From Acidobacteriota bacterium (GTDB lineage Bacteria; Acidobacteriota; Terriglobia; Acidiferrales; UBA7541): 47,395 bases of DNA. Both the position numbers and the translations under genes were made by a program. Each line of letters starts with the position of its first letter. Position 1 is the first letter of the stretch. Location: the NCBI GenBank assembly GCA_003165465.1, contig PLUM01000103.1, forward strand, positions 19,763 to 67,157, in the 5' to 3' direction. This document shows, in pieces, positions 34,715-44,075 of the stretch. A model generated the notes under the pieces. That model was not told where the DNA came from. It saw only the letters and a list, made by a program, of their open reading frames with translations, and did no database searches.

Positions 34715-35896
34715 GTGGACCAAGCCGTCATCCTTAGTGCCGTTCGCACGCCCGTTGGAAAATTTCAAGGAGGGCTTGCGCCGCTCTCCGCGACCGCGCT
34801 GGGCGCGAAAGCAGTTGCCGAAGCCGTGCGCCGCGCGGGCATCGACCCGAAAGCGGTGGACGAAATCATCATGGGCAATGTGGTGCAAGCGGGCCTCGGA
34901 CAGAATCCCGCGCGTCAAGCCGGCCTAGGAGCCGGGCTGGATGTGCGCGTCGCGGCCATGACCATCAACAAGGTGTGCGGCTCGGGCTTGAAGGCCGTGG
35001 GCCTCGCCGCGCAGGGCGTCACGCTCGGAGAAACGGAAATCGTGGTCGCTGGCGGCATGGAGTCGATGTCCAACTGCCCGTATCTTCTGCCGGGCGCGCG
35101 CGCGGGCTACCGTTACGGAAACGCGGAAGTTGTCGACTCGATGGTGCGCGATGGCCTGTGGGACGTGTACAACGATTTCCACATGGGCATCACCGCCGAA
35201 CTTGTCGCGGGAAAATACGCTATCACGCGGCAGGAGCAGGACCAATTTACCGTGCAGAGCCACGAACGCGCCGTGCGGGCGCGAAAATCCGGCGTCATCG
35301 AATCCCAGATTGTGCCCGTCGAAATTCCGCAGAAAAAAGGCGATCCCGTGGTGATCAAGCATGACGAGTCGCCGCGCGAGGATACCTCGCTCGAAGCCCT
35401 GGGCAAGCTGCGCCCCGCGTTTAAGAAGGACGGCACCGTGACGGCCGGCAACGCTCCCGGCACAAACGACGGCGCGGCGGCGCTCGTGGTCACGAGTGAA
35501 CGCAACGCGGCGCGCCTCGGCAAAACGCCCATGGCGCGGATCGTCGCGCAAGCCGTGAGCGGCGTCGATCCCAAGTGGATCATGATGGCGCCCATCTACG
35601 CCGTGGAAAAAATTCTCGAAAAAACCGGCTGGGACCGCGAACGCGACGTGGACCTGTACGAATTGAACGAGGCGTTTGCCGTGGCCGCGATCGCTGTGAC
35701 GCGCGAGCTGCACCTCGATCCTGCAAAAGTAAACGTGAATGGCGGCGCTGTCGCCCTCGGCCACCCCATCGGCGCTTCCGGCGCGCGCATCCTCACGACG
35801 CTCCTGTACGAAATGCAGCGCCGCAATGTGCATCGCGGAATCGCCGCACTGTGCCTCGGCGGCGGCAACGCGGTCGCGCTAGCTGTGGAGAGATAG
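34715..35896 (+). CDS. Acetyl-CoA C-acetyltransferase (thiolase)
   Basis: 393 residues, starting at GTG with CAGGAG eight bases upstream. It is a typical biosynthetic-type thiolase in length and motifs: the acyl-accepting Cys88 ([12 protein letters not shown]), [20 protein letters not shown] with its catalytic His, and the second active Cys in [12 protein letters not shown]. It condenses two acetyl-CoA to acetoacetyl-CoA or runs the reverse reaction. With the 3-hydroxyacyl-CoA dehydrogenase at 36776 it would form a C4 acyl-CoA pathway, such as butanoyl-CoA or hydroxybutyrate metabolism; the direction is not evident from sequence. Confidence 0.95.
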   Translation: MDQAVILSAVRTPVGKFQGGLAPLSATALGAKAVAEAVRRAGIDPKAVDEIIMGNVVQAGLGQNPARQAGLGAGLDVRVAAMTINKVCGSGLKAVGLAAQGVTLGETEIVVAGGMESMSNCPYLLPGARAGYRYGNAEVVDSMVRDGLWDVYNDFHMGITAELVAGKYAITRQEQDQFTVQSHERAVRARKSGVIESQIVPVEIPQKKGDPVVIKHDESPREDTSLEALGKLRPAFKKDGTVTAGNAPGTNDGAAALVVTSERNAARLGKTPMARIVAQAVSGVDPKWIMMAPIYAVEKILEKTGWDRERDVDLYELNEAFAVAAIAVTRELHLDPAKVNVNGGAVALGHPIGASGARILTTLLYEMQRRNVHRGIAALCLGGGNAVALAVER

Positions 35897-35902
35897 CGCA
35901 CT

Positions 35903-36047
35903 GTAGCCTGCCTCTTCAGACGCGGGGTTTTTCCGCCAATAGATCGAAATCGCATCCCATAAACGTTGGCGTCGAATACTAATGAACGAGCAGGCGAAAG
36001 TATTCGAGCCGCCAAAGGAAACTCCCGCCTCTAAAGAGGCGGGCTAC
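35903..36047. repeat. REP-like inverted pair with a long centre
   Basis: GTAG head then CTGCCTCTTCAGACGCGG, a worn stem. About 90 bases later the near-perfect inverse CCCGCCTCTAAAGAGGCGGG ends with CTAC at 36047. The pair occupies most of the gap between the thiolase gene and the DUF2007-type gene. Confidence 0.72.
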
Positions 36048-36099
36048 AAAAACCGACACAACAAAATCGCCCACAGCAAAATCGTCCACAAAAAACCCA

Positions 36100-36627
36100 A
36101 TGACCAACGACTCTCTCGAAATCCTCTGGCGCGGCTCCGATCCCGCCAAATTCACCGCCCTGCAAGCGGCGCTGCGCGACGAAGGCATCCCCTTCTGGCA
36201 GGCGCAGGTCTACGATCCCGCGGGCGGATTCTTTTCGTCGCGCCCATATTATCTGGAGGCGACTCCCGGCTTCGAGATTCGCGTCCACGCCTCCGATCTG
36301 GCGCGGGCCGGCAGCGCCCTGGAATGGGTCGAGCGCAAGGAAAGCGCCGCCGCAAATCCCGATGACTCGCGGTTGCGGGAGCACGACCCTCTCGATTCGA
36401 GAACGCCGCTGCCCTACGATTGGAATTCGAGCGAGGCGACCTCCGAAGTCTGGTCCGGCGAAGACGAGTCCATGGCCGAATACATTGCGAGCGCCCTCCG
36501 CGAAAATGGCATCCCCAGCCGCATCCCCGATGAACTGGGCCATCGCGCCCGCCTCTGCGTCCGCCCTGAGGATTTACTACGCGCCCGTGATATTGCCCGC
36601 GATATCACCGAAGGTGCCGGTTTTTAA
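36100..36627 (+). CDS. Tandem DUF2007-like protein
   Basis: 175 residues containing two copies of a small beta-alpha-beta module resembling DUF2007 (putative signal-transducing domain). The first is about 6-70 (ILWRGSDPAKFTALQAALRD ... FEIRVHASDLARA) and the second about 110-172 (SEVWSGEDESMAEYIASALR ... RLCVRPEDLLRARDIARD). The linker between them is charged and Pro/Ser-rich. No signal peptide is seen. The function is unknown. The last residue (Phe) and the TAA stop are formed by the T-rich flank of the REP pair that begins at the next base. No good ribosome-binding site precedes the ATG, so the start is less certain. Confidence 0.72.
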   Translation: MTNDSLEILWRGSDPAKFTALQAALRDEGIPFWQAQVYDPAGGFFSSRPYYLEATPGFEIRVHASDLARAGSALEWVERKESAAANPDDSRLREHDPLDSRTPLPYDWNSSEATSEVWSGEDESMAEYIASALRENGIPSRIPDELGHRARLCVRPEDLLRARDIARDITEGAGF

Positions 36628-36706
36628 GTAGCATAGGCTTCAGCCTGTGTGGTTTTGATTTGTGGCAAGCTAATGTCAAAAGCACACAGGCTGAAGCCTG
36701 TGCTAC
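36628..36706. repeat. REP-like inverted pair abutting a stop codon
   Basis: The GTAG head begins at the base after the TAA at 36625-36627. The stem is CATAGGCTTCAGCCTGTG with one change, and the right arm is CACAGGCTGAAGCCTGTG plus CTAC. It separates the DUF2007-type gene from the 3-hydroxyacyl-CoA dehydrogenase gene. Confidence 0.88.
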
Positions 36707-36775
36707 TTAAACCCTATTTCCTTTACCTCCTCAACTTCCTATACTTCCTCAGCATTCCGAATCACTGGAGATGAA

Positions 36776-37639
36776 ATGACGCTTGACACAATTCGCACCG
36801 TGGCCGTGCTCGGCGCGGGAACCATGGGCAACGGCATCGCGCACGTCTTTGCCCGCTCGGGCTACAACGTGATCCTGCGTGATGTGGAAGAAAGTTTTCT
36901 GGCTCGCGCGCGGGACACGATCGCGAAGAACCTCGATCGCGAAGCGAAGAAAGGCAAGATCGCGGAGGGAGGGCAATCGAAAATCCTGAGCCGCATTCAC
37001 ACGACGACTGACCTGTCGGAAATTGCGCGCGCCGATTTTGTGGTCGAAGCCGTGCCCGAGCGCCTGGACCTGAAACTCTCCGTCCTGCGTGATGCGGACA
37101 AGCTGCTGCGCCCCGAAGCGATTTTCGCATCGAACACATCCTCGATTTCGGTGACGACGCTCGCCGCCGCAACCAGCCGCCCGGACCGCTTCATCGGCAT
37201 GCACTTCATGAATCCCGTGCCCGTCATGGTCCTGATCGAAGTGATCCGCGCGCTGCAAACCAGCGACGAAACGTTTCACACCACCATGTCACTATGCGAG
37301 CGCCTCGATAAAAAGCCCGTCGCGGCGAACGACGCTCCCGGCTTCGTCTCCAATCGCGTGCTCCTGCCGATGATCAACGAAGCCGCCTTCGCCGTCATGG
37401 AAGGAGTCGCGACGACCGAGGCCGTCGACGCTATAATGAAGTTGGGAATGGATCATCCGATGGGCCCGCTCGAACTCGCCGACTTCATCGGCCTGGATGT
37501 GTGCGTGAACATTCTCGATGTGCTTCACGAGGGCTTTGGCGACCCAAAATACCGCGCCTGCCCGCAGCTCAGAAAGATGGTGGCGGCAGGCTGGCTGGGG
37601 CGAAAGAGCGGGCGAGGGTTCTATATGTATGAGAAGTAA
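36776..37639 (+). CDS. 3-hydroxybutyryl-CoA dehydrogenase
   Basis: 287 residues, the usual length of a stand-alone enzyme. The N-terminal Rossmann domain has GAGTMGNG (13-20). FVVEAVPE, the SNTSSISVT strand and the catalytic-His motif GMHFMNPVPVM follow, and the C-terminal helical domain has DAPGFVSNRVLLPMINEA and GRKSGRGFYMY. It interconverts acetoacetyl-CoA and 3-hydroxybutyryl-CoA using NAD(P). The start has GGAG five bases before the ATG. It works naturally with the thiolase at 34715, from which the DUF2007-type gene and two repeats separate it. Confidence 0.95.
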   Translation: MTLDTIRTVAVLGAGTMGNGIAHVFARSGYNVILRDVEESFLARARDTIAKNLDREAKKGKIAEGGQSKILSRIHTTTDLSEIARADFVVEAVPERLDLKLSVLRDADKLLRPEAIFASNTSSISVTTLAAATSRPDRFIGMHFMNPVPVMVLIEVIRALQTSDETFHTTMSLCERLDKKPVAANDAPGFVSNRVLLPMINEAAFAVMEGVATTEAVDAIMKLGMDHPMGPLELADFIGLDVCVNILDVLHEGFGDPKYRACPQLRKMVAAGWLGRKSGRGFYMYEK

Positions 37640-37665
37640 GGGGTTTTTGGGGTGCAAAATAGTAT

Positions 37666-37693
37666 TTGCTTTTTCTTCGCCTTATGGTATCTT
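37666..37693 (+). promoter_or_regulatory. recA promoter candidate
   Basis: TTGCTT (37666-37671), a 16-base spacer and TATCTT (37688-37693). The string TTGCTTTTTC at 37666-37675 recurs upstream of lexA at 44131-44140. Downstream, the leader can form GTCAC-TGAGC-GTGAC (37771-37785) and CGCGGG/CCCGCG (37743-37768) hairpins. Confidence 0.45.
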
Positions 37694-37808
37694 GCCTTCC
37701 GCAAGGAACATGTGCCGAAGCGGAACGGTTTATAGTAGACTCCGCGGGTCAGGCGTGCGTTCCCCGCGAAGTCACTGAGCGTGACAATTTTAGCTTCCGA
37801 GGTGGATC

Positions 37809-38936
37809 ATGACAAACGAAAAAATGAAAATGCTCGAGAATGCAATATCCCAGATCGAGAAGGATTACGGCAAGGGCGCCATTATGCGCTTGGGCAGCCG
37901 CGACGTTCTGGTGCCGGTCAGCGTGATCCCCACGGGGGCGCTTTCGATCGACGCGGCGCTGGGCGTGGGCGGCATGCCGCGCGGCCGCGTAATTGAAATC
38001 TACGGTCCTGAATCCGGCGGTAAGACGACGCTGACGCTGCACATCATCGCCGAGGCGCAGAAGATGGGCGGCCAGGCGGCGTTCATCGACGCCGAACACG
38101 CGCTCGATCCGGCCTACGCGCGAAAGCTTGGCGTGGACGTGGACAACCTGCTGGTATCGCAGCCGAGCAACGGAGAGGAGGCGCTGGAGATCGCGCAAAA
38201 ACTGATCGTGTCGAACGCCGTGGATATCATTGTGGTGGATTCGGTTGCCGCGCTCGTGCCGCGTGCCGAACTGGAAGGCGACATGGGCGATCCGCAGATG
38301 GGCTTGCAGGCGCGCCTGATGTCGCAAGCGCTGCGGAAACTCACGGGCATCGTGTCCAAGTCGCACACCTGCCTGATCTTCATCAACCAGATTCGCGAAA
38401 AGATCGGCGTCATGTTCGGCAATCCGGAAACGACCACGGGCGGACGCGCGCTGAAGTTCTACGCCTCGATCCGGCTCGATATTCGCCGCATTCAATCCAT
38501 CAAGGAAGGCGATCGCGTCATCGGTTCGCGCACGCGCGCCAAGGTCGTGAAGAACAAAGTGGCCGCGCCGTTCCGCGAGGCCGAGTTCGACATCCTCTAC
38601 GGCGAAGGCGTTTCGCGCGAAGGCGACTTGATCGACCTGGGCGTGGAACAGGGCGTGCTTGAAAAGTCGGGCACATGGCTTTCATTCGGCGCGGAACGGC
38701 TGGGTCAGGGTCGCGAAAATGCGCGCGTGTTCTTGAAGGAACACCCCGATGTTTGCGGGAAAATCGAAAACATACTGCGCAAGAAGATGGGCATTCCCAT
38801 TCCCGGGGTGTCCAACGGCGCACAGGCTCCCGCCCCTGTGGCGGCGTCCGCGCCCGAAGAGAAGCCCGCGATGCAGGCTGCCGCGGCGTCAGCCTCAGCG
38901 TCCTCTGCCGCCGCCAAGCCGCGCCCATTGAAATAA
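37809..38936 (+). CDS. recA: Recombinase RecA
   Basis: 375 residues. The ATP-binding motif is GPESGGKT (66-73), with Gly in the place where many RecA proteins have Ser. Walker B is [10 protein letters not shown], loop 1 follows ([20 protein letters not shown]), and loop 2 is around [21 protein letters not shown]. The C-terminal tail is Ala/Pro/Ser-rich, about 45 residues, and low in acidic residues. It forms filaments on single-stranded DNA, drives strand exchange and stimulates LexA self-cleavage. GAGGTGG lies just before the ATG. It is the only gene in its unit. lexA is 5.2 kb downstream in a separate unit. Confidence 0.98.
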   Translation: MTNEKMKMLENAISQIEKDYGKGAIMRLGSRDVLVPVSVIPTGALSIDAALGVGGMPRGRVIEIYGPESGGKTTLTLHIIAEAQKMGGQAAFIDAEHALDPAYARKLGVDVDNLLVSQPSNGEEALEIAQKLIVSNAVDIIVVDSVAALVPRAELEGDMGDPQMGLQARLMSQALRKLTGIVSKSHTCLIFINQIREKIGVMFGNPETTTGGRALKFYASIRLDIRRIQSIKEGDRVIGSRTRAKVVKNKVAAPFREAEFDILYGEGVSREGDLIDLGVEQGVLEKSGTWLSFGAERLGQGRENARVFLKEHPDVCGKIENILRKKMGIPIPGVSNGAQAPAPVAASAPEEKPAMQAAAASASASSAAAKPRPLK

Positions 38937-39094
38937 ATTGGCGCAACAGACCGAACTCCCGCGAATCGCGGCCCGGCAATGTGCCAGGCCGTGATTTCGC
39001 AGGGAAACACCCCGCAAGCGCGCTCCTCGAATCCTCTGCTGCTCCCTGATGCCATCCCCGATATCTCGCCACATTTCGAGCAATCGATTGGTTG

Positions 39095-39170
39095 GTAGCG
39101 CCGGCGTCTCGCCGGCAGTTTTTATGCTCATATCGCGGCACGAAAACCGCCGGCGAGACGCCGGCGCTAC
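39095..39170. repeat. REP-like inverted pair, CCGGCG type
   Basis: GTAG head, CGCCGGCGTCTCGCCGGC stem, then GCCGGCGAGACGCCGGCG and CTAC. It is the second copy of the type at 30414-30490, differing by one base in the stem loop. Confidence 0.86.
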
Positions 39171-39347
39171 CCACCCTGGGCACCGAATCGATTTTGACGA
39201 CATGCGAATGCAAGCTTCCTCCGCCGCGACAAATTCAAGCTACCCTCCCGTTTTCCGATATACTTGCAGGCAGCGTATTTCCCGAACTGTACGAACGAAC
39301 AGGAGCATGGTCCAGTGTGCGATAGGGCGAGCGTTTGCGATTAGGTG

Positions 39348-39377
39348 TTGCCTTGGAGCGCATAAATTACCTAGAAT
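39348..39377 (+). promoter_or_regulatory. Promoter candidate for the transpeptidase gene
   Basis: TTGCCT (39348-39353), an 18-base spacer and TAGAAT (39372-39377), about 80 bases before the ATG at 39457. Confidence 0.4.
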
Positions 39378-39456
39378 CAAAATATAAGCGCAAAGCTCGC
39401 TTCGAGCGCGCCAAATCGGTTTCGATAGGGACTGATGGGAATGGAATAAAAATTTC

Positions 39457-40566
39457 ATGATAAAGCGCCAGCCAACACGGTTTCGATTTCTCGCAAGCTT
39501 CCTCTGCGTATTGATGGCAGGGAGTTCACCCGCATTGGCGGCGTCTCCCGTGCGTGCCACGCACACTTCGGCGAAGAAAAAATCGTCCTCGCGCCGCGGC
39601 GTGCCGACGTTTACGGATTCCGAGAGGGACGACATCACGACCTACGACGATCCGGTCGTGCGCAAGGCTGCGGTGGACGCGCTTGGCCGTTACAACGGCT
39701 CGGTCGTCGCCATCGATCCATCGACCGGACGCATTCTCACGATTGTCAATCAGGGGCTCGCGTTTTCCGCCGGCTTTATTCCGTGCTCGACCATCAAGCC
39801 GGTGATCGCGGTCGCGGCCCTGCAGGAAGGCGTGGTCACGCGAGACACGATGATCCGCGTCGCGCCCCGCAAGTATTTGAATCTGACCGAAGCGCTCGCG
39901 CACTCCAATAACGCGTTCTTCGAAGAGCTTGGCCGGCGCATGGGATTTGACACGGTTTCGCACTACGGCCGCCTCCTGGGGCTTGGCGAACTGGCTGGTT
40001 ACCAGATTGCTGAAGAGCATCCCGGCGGATTTCCCTCCGAGCCGCCCGCATATGGCGGCGTGGCGCGCATGTCCAGCTTTGGACAGGGAATTCAGATGAC
40101 GCCCTTGCAGCTCGGCGCGCTGGTTTCGAGTTTCGCCAACGGTGGAACGCTCTATTACCTGCAATATCCGCGCACGGCGGAGGAACAGGTGAATTTCGCG
40201 CCGCGCGTCAAGCGCCAGCTCAACATCGAATCGCTCCTGCCGGAAGTGCGTGACGGAATGCTGGCCGCGGTGCTGTACGGCACGGCGCGCCTCAGCTACA
40301 TTTCGGACGATGAACAGGCGCTGGGCAAGACGGGCACCTGCTCGGATGCGGCTTCGCGCCTCGGATGGTTTGTTTCCTACGCCAATCAGGCCAATCCCAG
40401 GATCGTTCTCGTCGTGCTGATGCGCGGACACAGCAGCGCGATCAAGGGCCCCATGGCCGCGGGCGTCGCCGGACGAATTTATCGCCGGCTGAACAACGAA
40501 AATTATTTTGCAATGCAAAACGCCGAACCGCGAGTCTCCGCCCTGGTTGGCGGAACGCGGCAATAA
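39457..40566 (+). CDS. Stand-alone penicillin-binding transpeptidase-domain protein
   Basis: 369 residues. A signal peptide or anchor (about 1-29) and a short basic linker (KKKSSSRRG) lead straight into a transpeptidase domain. All three active-site motifs are present: STIK (Ser111 nucleophile, Lys114), SNN (150-152) and KTG (291-293). The N-terminal dimerisation domain normal in class-B PBPs is missing; the usual PBP2/PBP3 length is about 550-700 residues. The domain itself aligns with PBP2-like proteins (QGIQMTPLQLGALVSSFANGG). It probably crosslinks peptidoglycan or acts as a carboxypeptidase-like enzyme in the periplasm. No rodA/ftsW-type partner is adjacent. Confidence 0.88.
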   Translation: MIKRQPTRFRFLASFLCVLMAGSSPALAASPVRATHTSAKKKSSSRRGVPTFTDSERDDITTYDDPVVRKAAVDALGRYNGSVVAIDPSTGRILTIVNQGLAFSAGFIPCSTIKPVIAVAALQEGVVTRDTMIRVAPRKYLNLTEALAHSNNAFFEELGRRMGFDTVSHYGRLLGLGELAGYQIAEEHPGGFPSEPPAYGGVARMSSFGQGIQMTPLQLGALVSSFANGGTLYYLQYPRTAEEQVNFAPRVKRQLNIESLLPEVRDGMLAAVLYGTARLSYISDDEQALGKTGTCSDAASRLGWFVSYANQANPRIVLVVLMRGHSSAIKGPMAAGVAGRIYRRLNNENYFAMQNAEPRVSALVGGTRQ

Positions 40567-40575
40567 CTTCTTATA

Positions 40576-40655
40576 GTGGCGCAGGCTTCCGCCTGCGCCG
40601 TTTCATTTGATTGTTTTTTGCCAAACTGAAATTCTGCAGGCTGAAGCCTACGCCA
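40576..40655. repeat. REP-like inverted pair, partly decayed
   Basis: GTGG head and CGCAGGCTTCCGCCTGCG stem. The right arm (TGCAGGCTGAAGCCTACG) is mutated and its CCAC end has become GCCA. The gap 40567-40918 otherwise holds only the korB terminator. Confidence 0.75.
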
Positions 40656-40847
40656 GGAAATGCCAACCAGTTGTTCCCTCGTTTTGTGTATGCAGGAAGG
40701 AAGTCGATCGCTCAGTCCGCCTTTTCCCGATGTTGTGAGGCAGGCGGCGAATCTCAGGAATTAAATTTCAAATCTAAAATTTGAAATCTCAGTGCTTGGA
40801 TTGCAGAGGATCGAGCTCCCGCCTTCCCATGAAAATGTTTCCGGAAA

Positions 40848-40878
40848 ATAAAAAGGCGGCCCGAATTTCCGGGCCGCC
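40848..40878 (-). terminator. Intrinsic terminator of the korAB operon
   Basis: A perfect nine-pair stem (GGCGGCCCG/CGGGCCGCC) with a six-base loop. On the minus strand a run of five U residues follows. It lies 41 bases beyond the korB stop. Confidence 0.85.
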
Positions 40879-40918
40879 TCGTGTCTTGAAATACGATGGA
40901 GGAGAATTCGCGGAAAGT

Positions 40919-41947
40919 TTACTTCACTTCCCACGTGTCGCCGGCATGCAGCAGCTTTTCCAGTTCACCGGCGCCGCGCTTGGCGATAATGTCCTGCATC
41001 TGCTTGGACATTACGTCCTCGTAGCGGTCACGGCTCCAGGAGCGCAGCACGCCGATGGGAGTGGGGAAGCCTTCCATGTCGCCCATTTGGGCGAGCAGGA
41101 ACGCGTAGGCGGGATTCGCATGGTGCTCGTCATGGATCAAGAGGTCCTTCTCGGTCAGCCCGTTGCCGTTGCCGAGATGAACGACCTCGAGTTCCATGCC
41201 GTTGAGGCGAATGCCCTTGTCGCGGTTCTTGCCGTAGATCAGCGGCTTGCCGTGTTCGAGCTGCACGACGCGCTCACTGCGAGCTTCCTTTTCGGTCAGA
41301 TCGAACCACGCGCCGTCGTTGAAAATGTTGCAGTTCTGAAGGATTTCCACGTAGGCCGAACCCTTGTGCGCCGCCACTTTCTTGAGCGTGTCCTTCAGGT
41401 GCCCCTGGAAAACGTCCACCGAGCGCGCGACAAACGTGGTGCCCGCGCCGATCACGAGCCCCAGCGGATTAAACGGACGGTCCGTGGTGCCGAACGGCGT
41501 CGATTTCGTTTTCTTGCCGAATTCGGAAGTTGGCGAGTACTGGCCCTTGGTGAGCCCGTAAATCTTGTTGTTGAACATCAGCACCTTGATGCCGACGTTG
41601 CGCCGCAGCATGTGAATCGTATGGTTGCCGCCAATGGCGAGCGAATCGCCGTCGCCGGTCGCCACCCAGACTTCGAGTTCGGGATTGGCGATCTTGACGC
41701 CGGTCGCAACGGCCGGAGCGCGGCCGTGGATCGTATGAAAGCCGAACGTATTCATGTAGTACGGGAAGCGGCTCGAGCAGCCGATGCCGGAAACCACGAC
41801 GAATTTCTCGCGGGGAATCCCCAGTTCCGGAAACACCGATTGCACGGCGGAGAGGATGGCGTAATCTCCGCAACCTGGACACCAGCGGACTTCCTGGTCC
41901 GTCTGGAAATCTTTCTTCGTAAGTACTGGAATCGTTGCCGTTGTCAT
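40919..41947 (-). CDS. korB: 2-oxoacid:ferredoxin oxidoreductase beta subunit
   Basis: 342 residues from the ATG at 41947 with GGAG upstream; longer in-frame versions overlap korA. The TPP-binding subunit shows GDGDS (98-102) and the NNKIYGLTKGQ segment. Cysteines in WCPGCGD (Cys23, Cys26) and GIGCSSR (Cys57) would hold part of a 4Fe-4S cluster. With KorA it decarboxylates a 2-oxoacid, most likely 2-oxoglutarate, to the acyl-CoA and reduces ferredoxin, or runs in reverse. A pyruvate-type substrate cannot be excluded by eye. It follows korA by 28 bases. Confidence 0.93.
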   Translation of the reverse strand: MTTATIPVLTKKDFQTDQEVRWCPGCGDYAILSAVQSVFPELGIPREKFVVVSGIGCSSRFPYYMNTFGFHTIHGRAPAVATGVKIANPELEVWVATGDGDSLAIGGNHTIHMLRRNVGIKVLMFNNKIYGLTKGQYSPTSEFGKKTKSTPFGTTDRPFNPLGLVIGAGTTFVARSVDVFQGHLKDTLKKVAAHKGSAYVEILQNCNIFNDGAWFDLTEKEARSERVVQLEHGKPLIYGKNRDKGIRLNGMELEVVHLGNGNGLTEKDLLIHDEHHANPAYAFLLAQMGDMEGFPTPIGVLRSWSRDRYEDVMSKQMQDIIAKRGAGELEKLLHAGDTWEVK

Positions 41948-41975
41948 GGGCCTTTTCTCCGGGTTCCTTTCGGCC

Positions 41976-43832
41976 TTAGGCCAGAATTTCCGCGATTTTC
42001 GCTTCGATTTCCGATTGCTTAAAGGGCTGCCCTTGAATCTTGTTGAAGCCCTGCGCGTCCACCAGGAACTTGGCACGCAACAGCATGAGCAACTGGCCGA
42101 GATTCATTTCAGGCACCAGCACGTGCTTGTAGCGTCCCAGCACTTCTCCCAGATTGCGCGGGAGCGGGTTGAGATGCCGGAGATGGACATGGCCGATGCG
42201 ATGCCCCTTGGCGCGCATGGGCTTCATGCCCGCGGTGATCGAGCCATACGTCGAGCCCCAGGCCACGATCAGCAGGTCGCCGTCAGGATCGCCGACGGGA
42301 ACCACATCCGGAATATCCTGCGCCACGGCCTCCACCTTGGCGGCCCGCAACCGAACCATCTTTTCGTGGTTCAGTGGTTCGTAGTTCAGGTTGCCGGTAA
42401 TGTCCTGCTTCTCGATGCCGCCGACGCGATGTTCGAGTCCCGCCGTGCCGGGGATGGCCCACGGGCGCGCCAGCGTTAGCGGGTCGCGCGAGTAGGGATG
42501 GAATCCGTTGGCGTCGGTCGCGAATTTCACCTGAATTCCGGGAATCTGATCGGCGGTCGGAATGCGCCACGGTTCGGCGCCATTGGCCAGGTAGCCGTCG
42601 GACAAGATGATGACCGGAACCATGTACTTGAGTGCGATACGGCAGGCTTCGACGGCGACCCAGAAGCAATCGCCCGGCGTCGATGGCGCAAGGATCGGAA
42701 TCGGCGCTTCCGAGTTGCGGCCGAACATCGCTTGCAGCAGGTCGGCCTGCTCGGTTTTGGTCGGCAAACCCGTGGACGGTCCGCCGCGCTGAATGTTGCA
42801 AATCACGAGGGGCAATTCCACGGCCACCGCCAGGCCCATGGCTTCGGTCTTGAGCGCCATGCCGGGGCCGGACGTGGTGGTCAGCGCCAAGGCTCCGGTA
42901 TACGCCGCGCCGATAGCGGAGGTGATCGCCGCGATTTCGTCTTCGGCCTGGAAGGTCATAACGCCGAAGTTCTTGTACATGGAAAGCTCGTGCAGAATGT
43001 CGGACGCAGGCGTGATCGGATATGAACCGAGGAACAGCGGCAGCCCGGCTTTCTGCGACGCCGCCACGAAACCGATCGCCAGAGCCTGGTTGCCGCTCAG
43101 GTTGCGATACGTTCCGGGAGTCAGCTTGGCGGGAGGAATTTCGTAGCTGACCTGAAACGCTTCGGTCATTTCGCAGTAGTTGTATCCCGCGCGCATCGCC
43201 AGCTTGTTGGCTTCCACCAGCAGCGGCTTGTTCTTGAACTTGTCTTCAATCCACTTGTGCGTCAGGTCCATTGTGCGGTTGTAGAGCCAGTAGCACATGC
43301 CCAGGGCGAAGAAGTTTTTGCAGCGGTCCATGGACTTGGAGTCCAAGCCCAAGTCCTGGAGCGCGGCGCGCGTCAGGCGTTCGAGATCGACGGGAAATAG
43401 CCGGTAACCATCGAGCGTGTGGTCTTCCAGCGGATTGACCGTCATGTTCGCCTTGCGCAAATCGCCGTCGGTGAACGCATCGCTGTTTACGATCAGGATG
43501 CCGTTCGTCTTCAGGTCCTTGACGTTGGTCTTGAGCGCGGCGGGGTTCATCGCCACCAGCACGTCGACCGAGTCTCCCGGTGTGAAAACGTCGCTGGATG
43601 AAAATTGGATCTGGAATCCGCTCACGCCCGGAAGAGTACCCGCAGGGGCGCGAATTTCGGCGGGGTAATCGGGGAACGTGGCGAGATCGTTTCCGTAAAG
43701 GGCGACCGTGTTCGTGAACTGGGTGCCCGTAATCTGCATACCGTCGCCGGAGTCTCCGCAGAAGCGGAGGACGGCTTTCTCAATGACTTCGCGCTTGTGG
43801 GCGCGGACGACTGGGTCCGTGATCGTAGCCAT
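41976..43832 (-). CDS. korA: 2-oxoacid:ferredoxin oxidoreductase alpha subunit (gamma-alpha fusion)
   Basis: 618 residues. The N-terminal gamma-type domain (about 15-200) begins FCGDSGDGMQITGTQF. The alpha pyrimidine-binding domain has GSYPITPASDILHEL, FQAEDEIAAI and TTSGPGMALKTEAMGLAV. It ends in a C-terminal domain with LLIVAWGSTYGSITAG. It matches the KorA type in which gamma and alpha are fused. Together with KorB it makes a heteromeric, oxygen-sensitive or oxygen-tolerant oxidoreductase; no delta (ferredoxin) subunit gene is adjacent, typical of KorAB. It is transcribed divergently from lexA. Confidence 0.94.
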   Translation of the reverse strand: MATITDPVVRAHKREVIEKAVLRFCGDSGDGMQITGTQFTNTVALYGNDLATFPDYPAEIRAPAGTLPGVSGFQIQFSSSDVFTPGDSVDVLVAMNPAALKTNVKDLKTNGILIVNSDAFTDGDLRKANMTVNPLEDHTLDGYRLFPVDLERLTRAALQDLGLDSKSMDRCKNFFALGMCYWLYNRTMDLTHKWIEDKFKNKPLLVEANKLAMRAGYNYCEMTEAFQVSYEIPPAKLTPGTYRNLSGNQALAIGFVAASQKAGLPLFLGSYPITPASDILHELSMYKNFGVMTFQAEDEIAAITSAIGAAYTGALALTTTSGPGMALKTEAMGLAVAVELPLVICNIQRGGPSTGLPTKTEQADLLQAMFGRNSEAPIPILAPSTPGDCFWVAVEACRIALKYMVPVIILSDGYLANGAEPWRIPTADQIPGIQVKFATDANGFHPYSRDPLTLARPWAIPGTAGLEHRVGGIEKQDITGNLNYEPLNHEKMVRLRAAKVEAVAQDIPDVVPVGDPDGDLLIVAWGSTYGSITAGMKPMRAKGHRIGHVHLRHLNPLPRNLGEVLGRYKHVLVPEMNLGQLLMLLRAKFLVDAQGFNKIQGQPFKQSEIEAKIAEILA

Positions 43833-44075
43833 GGCTTAGTAAGGCTCCAATTCTTAATTATTAGTATTAACCACCCGGTTTGCCCCAAGAAGGTTCATCA
43901 TGCGGGTACTGAAGCTCCCCAGAAGGCTTCCATGGATAAGCATAGCACAACGGAGGCGGCCATGTAATATCGCGGCGCAAAACATGTGTTGCGTATCCAA
44001 ACATCAGCCGAAAACAAGGCAAAACCGGAAGCGTGGAGGGATTTTCCCGATTTCGTTTTACGAGTATCCGCCGAA

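Larger units (their letters stand above)
38937..39456. other. Gene-free stretch between recA and the transpeptidase gene
   Basis: 520 bases holding one REP pair (39095-39170) and a promoter candidate (39348-39377). I see no convincing recA terminator; a CGCGAATCGCG hairpin follows recA without a T run. The remainder shows no coding frame with a good start. Confidence 0.5.

Noticed and set aside
38004..38027. GPESGGKT in RecA (Gly for the usual Ser) as a broken Walker A
   Set aside because: The change keeps the P-loop pattern GxxxxGKT; the rest of RecA is complete.
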